Shown piece after piece: positions 28,191-36,484 of a DNA stretch of 64,000 nt. The position numbers were made by a program, and so were the translations under genes. Position 1 is the first letter of the stretch. Every line of letters starts with the position of its first letter. The notes beneath the pieces were generated by a model that did not search any database, was not told the DNA's origin, and saw only the letters and a program-made list of their open reading frames with translations. This DNA comes from CAVRUD01 sp963849635 (GTDB lineage Bacteria; Chloroflexota; Chloroflexia; Thermomicrobiales; UBA6265): the NCBI GenBank assembly GCA_963849635.1, contig CAWKIA010000035.1:1-64000 (forward strand), read 5' to 3'.

Positions 28191-30239
28191 CTACGGTTGA
28201 ACAAATCCGGATTGAAGCTCAGGAATCGCGACCTCCGCTTCCTGGAGGAGCCCGAACTGAAGTAGCGCCGGATTGAACCACCAACTGATCTTCCGGCTGG
28301 GGCTGACGTTGTGGGAGACGTTGCCGATGTTGTTCTCGATAACGAACGTGGCAGGATCGTCCAGTCCCTCGGCGAGCTCATCGGGATCCGTCCATGTGGC
28401 TGGGTCGCGATGAAGCCGGGTGTCATTGTCAAGTGCCCAGGCTGCGCACGCGGCAAGTTCCTGGTGCAGGGCGACGAAGGATTCACCTTCGGAGGTGAAT
28501 GGCCCGATCGGATTTTCGTCGAAGCCTCCGGTCCGTGTCAGCGCACGGATACCCGCCGCGGATATCGCCGTGGCATCCAGGCAGTGCAAGTAGTCGTCGA
28601 ACTCCCCTGCTTGAATGCGGACACCATCATCAACTAGACCAGCGCCATAGAGAGGAACGAGCAGCCGAGGATCCTCCTCGTCGTCTGCAGGAGAGGGCAC
28701 GGACGGGCTCAGGAAGGTGTCGTCCTCGTTGTTGTCGTTGTTTGTGAAGTAGGCCGTGCCGACATCGCGCAGGTAGCGGGTCAGGCGGATGAAGATCTCA
28801 TCGACCTGATCATCTCCGGTCTGGTCCTGGTAGGTGAGCAGGGAATCGATGAGGAGGGCCGGCATCCACCCCGAACACCAGGGGGTCTCCGCGTCTCCCT
28901 CGGCCCCTTGCTCGGCCGTGTGGATGAAGCAGTTCTGGGGAGGGAACTGGGTTGCTCCTGGATTGAGGGCAGCCAGCGTCTCCTCGTCGCCAGTGATGTG
29001 CAGGTAGGCGGTGCCGACGATCTCCTTGGCTGCCTCGAGATAGCTCTCATCACCCGTGAGCATGTGACCGTAGATGAGCGATTCCAGGCTGACGGCGAGC
29101 AGTCGCTCAGTCCAAAGCTGACTTGGATCTTCGATCTGACCCCGTCTGTATGGGCTGGCGAACGACTCGTCCGCCATGACGCGGTCGGCCATCGCGGTGC
29201 CCGCCTCCCGTGCTGCCTCGTCACCGGTCAAGGCAAAGTAGGCATAGACCCCACGCAGATGCGAGTACTTCGGGTCGGGCTCCGGCTTGCCGGTGAAGAT
29301 GCCCCGGTTCTCCCCAGTTAGCTCGATGAGGTCGGCGTAGTAGGAGCAGACCCTGTAGCCCTCGCGCAGGAACCGTGTGTCGCCGGAGTGGACGTAGAAC
29401 GAGAGAAAGGTCGCGCAGCGGTCGTAGAGCCAGCCCTCGTACCCGTCTTCCGGGTCTGTCGGATCGATGACCAGGTCGGCGTTGATCGGGTAGGTCTCCC
29501 GGTACATGGCGGAGAGCCCGAACGGGGTCACCGCGTCCGAGATGAAGGCCAGCCCCGCCAGATCGTCCCCGATGTCCGTCGCGGCGACCTGACTGCCTAA
29601 GATCCTGGTTGAGGCCAGGTAACCTGGCGGGAAGGTCGCGAGGACCGACGGCTCGCGGGAGGTGAAAAAGACCCGCGTCTCCGGATCCGTCGCTACCAGG
29701 GTCGCCTCGCCGTCTTGGTCCTCGATGGAATAGTTGGTGTTTTCGATGGCCTCGTCGGACGCGGAACTGGTCTCGGCGAACGGCGCCGGCTCATCGATGA
29801 CGCTCACACCGCTGCCTTGCCAATCCACCTCGACCTCGGTGCACTCGTCCTCCAGGATGCTGGAGTCGAACTGGATCAGGGCTGAACGGATGCCGGCCGC
29901 CGCGCCGTCGGCGTCGTGTTCCTCCAGCAGCACGGTCGCCGTTGCGTCGATCGGTTCGCCGGCGATCGAGACCTGTAATGTGCTCATATCCGACACCGAT
30001 CCGGGCGGCAGTGGCAGCCCGAACGAGACCACCTCACCGGGTTCGAACGTCGCTTCCAGTCCGATCGTGACCCCCTCGTCGGAGAATTCGTCTGGCGTAG
30101 GACAACTGGTGTCGGCCCCTGATGCGTCCTGCCGGACAGCAATCGCCCGTTCGCCGGGGACGACCTGGGCTGAAGTCACCAGTCCGGATGGCAGCACGAC
30201 GAGCATGGCGAGCAGGACAAGCAACGTCCGGTGTGTCAT
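28191..30239 (-). CDS. Large secreted helical protein, unknown function
   Basis: A 682-residue exported protein. Signal peptide: TLLVLLAMLVVLPSGLVTSA near residues 5-24. Residues about 45-200 are acidic and beta-rich. From about 250 on, the chain is a series of helices with a recurring turn before each pair (HSGDTRFL, LTGDEAAREAG, LTGDESYLEAA, ITGDEETLA), the pattern of an (alpha/alpha) toroid such as six-hairpin glycosidases. A substrate-facing aromatic stretch is WCSGWMPALLIDSLLTY. I do not recognise the family or catalytic residues. GGAAGGA precedes the start. Confidence 0.7.
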   Translation of the reverse strand: MTHRTLLVLLAMLVVLPSGLVTSAQVVPGERAIAVRQDASGADTSCPTPDEFSDEGVTIGLEATFEPGEVVSFGLPLPPGSVSDMSTLQVSIAGEPIDATATVLLEEHDADGAAAGIRSALIQFDSSILEDECTEVEVDWQGSGVSVIDEPAPFAETSSASDEAIENTNYSIEDQDGEATLVATDPETRVFFTSREPSVLATFPPGYLASTRILGSQVAATDIGDDLAGLAFISDAVTPFGLSAMYRETYPINADLVIDPTDPEDGYEGWLYDRCATFLSFYVHSGDTRFLREGYRVCSYYADLIELTGENRGIFTGKPEPDPKYSHLRGVYAYFALTGDEAAREAGTAMADRVMADESFASPYRRGQIEDPSQLWTERLLAVSLESLIYGHMLTGDESYLEAAKEIVGTAYLHITGDEETLAALNPGATQFPPQNCFIHTAEQGAEGDAETPWCSGWMPALLIDSLLTYQDQTGDDQVDEIFIRLTRYLRDVGTAYFTNNDNNEDDTFLSPSVPSPADDEEDPRLLVPLYGAGLVDDGVRIQAGEFDDYLHCLDATAISAAGIRALTRTGGFDENPIGPFTSEGESFVALHQELAACAAWALDNDTRLHRDPATWTDPDELAEGLDDPATFVIENNIGNVSHNVSPSRKISWWFNPALLQFGLLQEAEVAIPELQSGFVQP

Positions 30240-30508
30240 TGGGCATCCTTCCGAGCTTCACGACGCCAGGACCAAGGCAGGGTAACGGCACGTTGCAGTT
30301 GGCGGCAGCGGCCGGCTCGTCAGCAAGCCGGAGCGATTGGGTGAGATCGATTGTTCAGGTCTTCGATTATCGGCTACATCCCGCCTCATCGCCCGATGGG
30401 TCCGGACCGGTGGAGAGCGAACACGAGTCACATGGCGAATGTGGGATGATGGCGCCCCACACGAAGCAACGGGCCACGAGTATGGGGTAGGCAAGGGAGG
30501 AACCGCCG

Positions 30509-31591
30509 GTGAACCGGGTCAACGTGGGCGTTATCGGGCTGGGCGAGGTCGCCCAGGTCATCCATCTGCCGATCTTGGAAGCGCTCAGGGATCGCTTCCG
30601 GCTGGCCGCCGTCTGCGATGTCTCCCCGACGCTCCTGAGCGCGATGGGGGACCGCTACGGGCTCCCGGCGGATGCCCGCCACGCCGACTACCGTGATCTG
30701 GTTCGGCGCGCCGACCTTGATGCCGTCCTGGTCCTGACCAGCGACGAGTACCACGCCGACAACACCATCGCCGCTCTGCAACATGGTAAGCACGTCCTGG
30801 TCGAAAAGCCGATCGCTCTGACGCTGGCCGACACCGAGGCGATCGGCCGCGCCCGCGACGAATCGGGGCGACAGGTGATGGTCGGGTACATGCGCCGCTT
30901 CGCTCCCGCCTTCGTCCAGGCTGTCGCGGAGGTCAAGGGGCTGGAGCGGATCAACTACGTCCGGGTCCGCGACATCATCGGCCGCAACCGTCTCATCATC
31001 GACCAGGCTGCCACGGTTCTGCGCCCCGGCGATATGCCCGCCGACCTGATGACCGACAAGACCGAGCGCGCTGGCAAGATGGTCAGCGATGCGATCGGGG
31101 AAGCTCCACCGGAGCTTGTGCGCGCCTATCGCCTGCTTTGCGGCCTGAGCAGCCACGATATCTCTGCCATGCGGGAGTTGATCGGCCTGCCACAGCGGGT
31201 CGTCTCCGCCGCGCAGTGGGCCGGCGGCACCTTCCTCAACATCCTCTTCGGCTACGACGGCTACTGCACCCTGCTCGAGACCGGGGTCGACGACCAGCGC
31301 CGGTTCGATGCCCACATCGAGGTCTACGGCCCAACCTCCTCGATCCGGATCACGTACGACACACCCTACATCCGCCACCTGCCGACGACCCTGGTCGTGC
31401 ACGAGACGGTCGGCGAGGCGTACACCGAACGGGTCGTGCGCCCGACCTTCACCGATCCCTACACCCACGAAATGCTCGCGTTCCACGAGGTCGTCACCCA
31501 GGGAACCGCGCCGAAGACCACCCCAGAGGACTCGATGGAGGATCTGCGCCTCTTCCGCCAGATCATCGACGCCCTGCGCGCTTCCGCCTGA
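30509..31591 (+). CDS. Gfo/Idh/MocA-family oxidoreductase
   Basis: A 360-residue NAD(P)-dependent dehydrogenase. The Rossmann start is NVGVIGLGEVAQVIHLPIL, the family motif VEKPIALT is near residue 105, and the C-terminal mixed sheet domain begins around 125. Members oxidise or epimerise sugars, inositol or related polyols. The start is a GTG with GGGAGG 9 nt upstream. It is followed 81 nt later by an alcohol dehydrogenase, so the two probably work in the same carbohydrate pathway. Confidence 0.9.
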   Translation: MNRVNVGVIGLGEVAQVIHLPILEALRDRFRLAAVCDVSPTLLSAMGDRYGLPADARHADYRDLVRRADLDAVLVLTSDEYHADNTIAALQHGKHVLVEKPIALTLADTEAIGRARDESGRQVMVGYMRRFAPAFVQAVAEVKGLERINYVRVRDIIGRNRLIIDQAATVLRPGDMPADLMTDKTERAGKMVSDAIGEAPPELVRAYRLLCGLSSHDISAMRELIGLPQRVVSAAQWAGGTFLNILFGYDGYCTLLETGVDDQRRFDAHIEVYGPTSSIRITYDTPYIRHLPTTLVVHETVGEAYTERVVRPTFTDPYTHEMLAFHEVVTQGTAPKTTPEDSMEDLRLFRQIIDALRASA

Positions 31592-31672
31592 GACCGAGAC
31601 TGGTGGAAGTTAGCAGTCGCCGTCTGGATCGGTGTGGCGCGGAATCGTCGGGGCAGATTCTTTGGAGGTGTG

Positions 31673-32668
31673 GTGAAACAAGCGATTCTGGACGCACCGG
31701 GCCGTTTCTCCATTGTCGATGTGCCTATCCCGGAGCTTGCCCCTGGGCAGGTCCTGGTCAAGGTTGCCGCCTGCGGCGTGTGCACCTCTGAGTTGGATGT
31801 CTGGGACGGTTCGACCGGTGGTGCCGGGCTCCCCCGAGCCATCGGCCACGAGGTTAGCGGTGTTGTCGACGACCTGGCCCCGGGAGTGGCGGGGCTAGAG
31901 CCCGGTGATGCGGTCGGAGTCTGGGTCACGGGAGGCGGCTTCGCCGAGTACGTCGCTGTCGATGCTTCCTGGTGCTACCCGGCCGCAAGCGTCCCGCTCG
32001 ATCTCGCACTGGCGGAGCCCGTCGCCTGTGCGGTCAACGCGGTCGAGATGGCAGATCCCAAGCTTGGTGATGATGTGGTCATCATCGGGGCTGGATTCAT
32101 GGGGCACCTGGTTCACAAGTTGGTGGCGTTGCGCGGGCCGCGCCAGATCATTGTGGCCGATACTCGCCCGGACGCCCTGGAGATCGCGACATTGGTGGGG
32201 GCGACGCGCGTTGTTGACGTGACCCGAGAGCCGCTGAGCGAGGTCGTCAAATCCCTCACTGGTGGGCGTGGCAGCGATGTCACCTTCGAGGTGACTGGTG
32301 CCCAAGCGGCCCTGAGCGTAGCCGGGGAGGTGACCCGGATGAGCGGCACCATCGCAATCGTTGGATACCACCAGAGCGGGGGAGGTGACCGGACGATCCC
32401 CCTTGCCCACTGGAACTGGATGGCCTTCCGGATCGCCAACGCCCACTTCCGCGGCGAGCAGGTGATTCGGCGTGGGATGAAGGTTGGGATGCGCCTGATG
32501 ACCTCCGGCCGTCTCGACCTCTCCGACGTGGTGACCCATCGCTTTCCCCTCGGTGATATCGCTCGGGCGTTCGAGACGGCCCACACCAAGCCGGTCGGGT
32601 TTGCCAAGGCGACCGTCGTTGTTGCGCCGGATCTCGCGGAGTATGAGTCGACCGAGAAGCCTGGTTAG
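31673..32668 (+). CDS. Medium-chain zinc-type alcohol dehydrogenase
   Basis: A 331-residue MDR-family enzyme. The catalytic-zinc region reads ACGVCTSELDVWDG then GHEVSGVVDDL, and the Rossmann motif is VVIIGAGFMGHLVHK near residue 140. The four-Cys structural zinc loop is missing, which is usual in several bacterial branches. The substrate is probably a sugar alcohol. TTTGGAGG precedes the GTG at 31673; an upstream start at 31634 is possible. Likely operon with the Gfo/Idh gene. Confidence 0.85.
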   Translation: MKQAILDAPGRFSIVDVPIPELAPGQVLVKVAACGVCTSELDVWDGSTGGAGLPRAIGHEVSGVVDDLAPGVAGLEPGDAVGVWVTGGGFAEYVAVDASWCYPAASVPLDLALAEPVACAVNAVEMADPKLGDDVVIIGAGFMGHLVHKLVALRGPRQIIVADTRPDALEIATLVGATRVVDVTREPLSEVVKSLTGGRGSDVTFEVTGAQAALSVAGEVTRMSGTIAIVGYHQSGGGDRTIPLAHWNWMAFRIANAHFRGEQVIRRGMKVGMRLMTSGRLDLSDVVTHRFPLGDIARAFETAHTKPVGFAKATVVVAPDLAEYESTEKPG

Positions 32669-32761
32669 GAGCGGGTTGAGCGCTGGTCGCCTACCTGACG
32701 GCCAGATGATCAGCGCGTCGGAGCGACCTGCATTGTTTCCTTGGCTGCGCCAGGGACAGCT

Positions 32762-34030
32762 CTACCCCGATAGGCTGGACTCTTCGGGCAGGATCCCTAT
32801 TCGCTCTCGCGCCACCGAGAACGCGAACGGCACCAGCAACGCCAGCGTCAGCGCCGCGCACCCGGCAAAGACCGCGCGCAGCCCATACGCCTCCGCCGCC
32901 CAGCCGCCCAGCGGCGCCCCGATCGCCATCGCGCCGAAGCTGACGAAGCGATAGGCCCCGGCCACGCGGCCGCGCAAACCCTCGGGCACGGTCCTGGCTT
33001 GGAGTCCGAGTACCGCGATCACCCAGAGCGGCCCGCCGACATTGCCGATGATCACCGCCGGTGCGATCAGCCAGGGGTTCGCGGTGACGGCGGTCGTCAG
33101 AAACATGATCCCGTTGCCGGCGATGTTGATCCCGATTGCCCAGGAGAGGCCAAGGCGGCGCTGGACGGCCGGCGCGCACCACGTCCCGGCCACGCCGCCG
33201 ATACCCGCGGTCGTCAGCAGCCACCCATAGGCGAACTCCGTCAGGCCCATCGGCCCCGGCCGGACTGCGTAGAGGACCATCAACGCGCCCCAGGCGCTCC
33301 AGCAGCCGTTGATCACCGCCGCCATCAATGTGATGGAGCGCAAGAGGCGATGCTCCCAGAGAAAGCGCAGCCCCTCCCCGATCTCCGCGAGGAGGTGGCG
33401 CCGTGGCGCGCCGACTGGCCGGAACCGGCCCGGCATCGCCGCAAGCAGCAGGGCTGCCCCGCCGAACCACCCCGCCGCTGCCCCGACCGCCCAGCCGAGC
33501 GCGATCCCGGCCAGGGCGCCGCCGAGCGGCGCCACGACGATCTCCGCCACCGCCATTGCCCCGTAGAGACGGGCATTCGCGTCATCGACCGCCTTTGCCG
33601 GTACGACCATTGGCACCAGTGCGGGGACGGTCGTCTCGGCGAAGACATCGCCGGTGCCGAGCAGGATGGCCGCGAGGTAGAGAAGCGGCAGGGCGCCGCC
33701 GTCCGCCGCGACCGATCCGGCCAGCGCCGCGAAGGCGGCGGCGCGTGACCAGTTGACCCAGAGCAGGATCGTGCGCCGGTCGAGCCGATCGACGATCGCC
33801 CCCGCCGGCAACCCAATCACCAACCACGGCGCGGAGAGCGCGAGTGCCACGAGCGATATCGCCACCGGCGAGGTGGTGTGCGACGCGGCCAGCAGCGGTA
33901 GCGCGAACCGGCCAAGCTGGCTCCCGACGAACGCCGCCGATGCCCCGCCCCAGAGATATCGAAACGAACGATCCCAGTCGCCCGCGATAGCGCGGGCGAG
34001 AGCACCCTGTGTGATCCTGTATCCAGACAC
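32762..34030 (-). CDS. MFS transporter
   Basis: A 422-residue membrane protein with about 12 hydrophobic segments in two halves. The loop 2-3 motif reads GLPAGAIVDRLDRRTILLWV near residue 65, which is typical of the major facilitator superfamily, and the second half starts near RSITLMAAVINGCWSAWGAL. The overall pattern is like enterobactin exporter/macrolide-efflux (MFS_3) proteins. I place the start at the GTG at 34030, just before SGYRITQGALARA; the longer frame to 34234 has no membrane or family features. It is convergent with the alcohol dehydrogenase. Confidence 0.85.
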   Translation of the reverse strand: MSGYRITQGALARAIAGDWDRSFRYLWGGASAAFVGSQLGRFALPLLAASHTTSPVAISLVALALSAPWLVIGLPAGAIVDRLDRRTILLWVNWSRAAAFAALAGSVAADGGALPLLYLAAILLGTGDVFAETTVPALVPMVVPAKAVDDANARLYGAMAVAEIVVAPLGGALAGIALGWAVGAAAGWFGGAALLLAAMPGRFRPVGAPRRHLLAEIGEGLRFLWEHRLLRSITLMAAVINGCWSAWGALMVLYAVRPGPMGLTEFAYGWLLTTAGIGGVAGTWCAPAVQRRLGLSWAIGINIAGNGIMFLTTAVTANPWLIAPAVIIGNVGGPLWVIAVLGLQARTVPEGLRGRVAGAYRFVSFGAMAIGAPLGGWAAEAYGLRAVFAGCAALTLALLVPFAFSVARERIGILPEESSLSG

Positions 34031-34965
34031 CTGATCCCCCGACCAGACCGGGCGACCACGGCGCGAGGCGCCGAGGGCACGCGGCCCGCCGCACTGCCCG
34101 CCTGGACGGCACTGGGTGGCCGGCGCCGGGCATGACGAAACGCAGGCTGCATTGCGCGCCTGCGGCGTCGGGGATCTGTGACAGATAGGATTGAGTTGAC
34201 CGCTCGCTAGAGCCTGGACCGCCGCGCTAGACACCGCGTTCCAGGGCCCCGGAGGTCATCCCTACGATGGTTGGCTTTTATCCCCCACGCCAGCACAGGC
34301 GCGGGGGCGAAGACAGGCGTGAATCACCTGCGTCCCTTCTCGAAGACACTCGCCGGACCGATCGGCGCGGCCGACACCGGCACTATCGATTCTCCACACC
34401 TGCCGCCTGTCGTCAACTCCTCTTTGCGGTCAATCCAGCGGGATTCGTGCCGGGCCTGCTCCGGGGTCAAGACTCCCGGCGGGGACGAGCCGGGTGGCGG
34501 TGCCGGCCGCTGAGAGGAGTGTCCAGAGGAGGAGGGACCAGAGGGCGAGGATCTCAACGAGAGCGGTGAGACCGAGGCTCCAGTGGTGGCTGCCGGCGAT
34601 GGCTGTCGTTCCCACCCCGGCGGCGGGCATGCTCTTAGCGGTTGCGATTGATCCGTACATCCCTTTAGGCACCTTGTGCATGTGCTTCGATCGTCGCGAT
34701 GCCCCAGTTGCGGTCCCGCCGGAGCGCCACGCGCCCCCAGGCTCAGATGAAGACCGCGCCGATGAGAAGTCGTAGGCCATCTCCGGCACGATCGAAAGCG
34801 ATATGGCGCGGGCAGACCAACCGCCGCGCCAGGTGGAGACGATGTGGGTCCATGTGATGCTCGCGCTACCGAATTCTCGGGAGGTGATGGCACGTTCGCC
34901 CCGACTGAGATACTGGACCGTGGTGGCCTAGACGACCGGCGCCTGTCGCGGGAGGAGAATTGGAC
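34031..34965. other. Long region without a recognisable gene
   Basis: About 935 bp with overlapping frames on both strands but none with good family support. The only suggestive one is a minus-strand frame near 34430-34680 with one hydrophobic helix (ALVEILALWSLLLWTLLSAA) after a Pro/Gly stretch, which could be a remnant of a membrane-anchored protein. It probably also holds the MFS promoter near 34040-34120. Confidence 0.4.
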
Positions 34966-35350
34966 GTGGAGCACGTGATCCCGTTTGCGATGCTGGAGGC
35001 GTTCTACGACGAGCCGGGCGAGTACGGCTGGATCATGGACGCCCACAAGCATGGCTTTGCCCGCATCAGCCTGATCGTGACCGACACCGCTCCGGGAGGA
35101 GGACCGCCACTGCACACGCCATACCTGTGAGGAGGCGGTCGTGGTCCCACCTGGCGCCCACATGCGCTATGTCATTGGCGGCGAGCCGCTGGAGGTGGAT
35201 GGGCCCGCCATCGTGCGGATTCCAGCGGGGACTCCGCACGCGTTCGTCAACGCGGGAACTGAGCGGGTCTCGTTGGTCTGCATCTTCCCGGACCGCAGCT
35301 TTTGGGACGGATACGTCGAGTTGGGCTCGAATCCGCTCCTCCCGGGTTGA
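34966..35350 (+). pseudogene. Small cupin protein, one frameshift
   Basis: About 128 residues of a single-domain cupin. The first frame (HVIPFAMLEAFYDEPGEYGW and onward to GGGPPLHT) stops at 35130. Removing one surplus C near 35126 gives PPLHTHTCEEAVVVPPGAHM, restoring the HxH...E metal motif, and the chain continues YVIGGEPLEVDGPAIVRIPA and GTPHAFVNAG to 35350. GGAGGAG precedes the GTG at 34966. Probably an intact small cupin in the real genome; substrate unknown. Confidence 0.75.
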
Positions 35351-35642
35351 TGGCCATGACGCCTATCCAGAGAGGGCGCGGCGTGTTCCGGTTCCGGCGC
35401 CTCCGGCGGTGAGCGCGGTCGCGCCGGCAGGCTCAGGGGGCCAGCCACGACTGAACCCGTGGGGCGTTCTCCGATGATTAAGCATGGTGATGCGAAATCG
35501 CCTCACCCGATTAATCAATTGTTCCGATGTCGCACGCTGCGATGGGCGCCTAGAGTCTTCCCAGTGGCACTGCCACCAACGGTTGTCGATGCCGGCCGCC
35601 AGAGATTGCGAGCGGCCGGCTCGTGGAAGGCTCATCACGACG

Positions 35643-36344
35643 ATGTCAATCAACGTACGACGCATTCCGTTCGTCCTCACCGCGCTGCTGGCTCTGCTCG
35701 TGACCGGGCAGGCGGCAGGCGCCCAGGACAGCGGCTTAATGTTCAAGGGCGAGGCCCTCAACGCCACATTCTCATCGGTCGACGCCAACGGGTTCGTGAC
35801 CAACATCACCGTCTACGCCGACGATCAGAGCTACAACGTCAAGGGCCAGGGCGGCCCCGCGGAACGCACCTCGTCGTTCTACGTCACGGTCGAGCAGTAC
35901 GATCCCTCATGCGTTGGAGGCCCGAAGCTCGACGCCCAGGCCGGCGGTGGGGGCGGCGACCCGACCTGCTTCTACCGCTCCCTCGAGGGTGCCCTCCCCG
36001 GTAAGGACGGCGGACCTGGTCTGCCCGACGACGCCTTCGTCGTGAGCAACAACCAGCTCGACGGTGCCTGGCTGACCGGGAACATCACCCTGGTCGAATG
36101 GGACAGTGAGGGCAACCCCAAGACGCAGGACGCGACGGTCTCGCTCTCCTTCACACCGACCACCGACATTTACCGCATCCACGAGAACTGGCTGCGCCAT
36201 ACCCCGCCGGACGTTCAGACCGGGCACATCAATTCCCGCCAGCGCGACGGCGTCGCCACCGGGACCATCACCCTGGACGGGGGTACGCTGTCCCTCTCGT
36301 CGACCACGGCGATCCTCGCCGACTTCCAGCAGGTGAACACGTAA
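35643..36344 (+). CDS. Secreted protein, unknown function
   Basis: A 233-residue exported protein with signal core FVLTALLALLVTGQ and cleavage near AAGAQDSG. The mature part is beta-rich (FKGEALNATFSSVDANGFVT, NITVYADDQSYNV, TGTITLDGGTLSLSS) with a Gly-rich loop near residue 100 (AQAGGGGGDPTCFY). Two cysteines could form one disulphide. No family recognised. The ATG at 35643 is chosen because the signal peptide starts there; the ribosome binding site is weak. Confidence 0.65.
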   Translation: MSINVRRIPFVLTALLALLVTGQAAGAQDSGLMFKGEALNATFSSVDANGFVTNITVYADDQSYNVKGQGGPAERTSSFYVTVEQYDPSCVGGPKLDAQAGGGGGDPTCFYRSLEGALPGKDGGPGLPDDAFVVSNNQLDGAWLTGNITLVEWDSEGNPKTQDATVSLSFTPTTDIYRIHENWLRHTPPDVQTGHINSRQRDGVATGTITLDGGTLSLSSTTAILADFQQVNT

Positions 36345-36366
36345 TCCAGGACGGCGGGTTCGCTCC

Positions 36367-36419
36367 CTTGACGTGATCGCGTCCGCGGCCTCCGGGCCAT
36401 GGGCGCGGTCCACGTCAAG
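36367..36419. terminator. Imperfect stem-loop
   Basis: CTTGACGTG pairs with CACGTCAAG over a long GC-rich loop that can pair further. It sits between the convergent ends at 36344 and 36485. Confidence 0.45.
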
Positions 36420-36484
36420 AGGCCTCAGTACGGCACTCCTGGGTAGCGGCGCCGCGCTGAAGAGCAGACCGCTCGGGCGTCGGA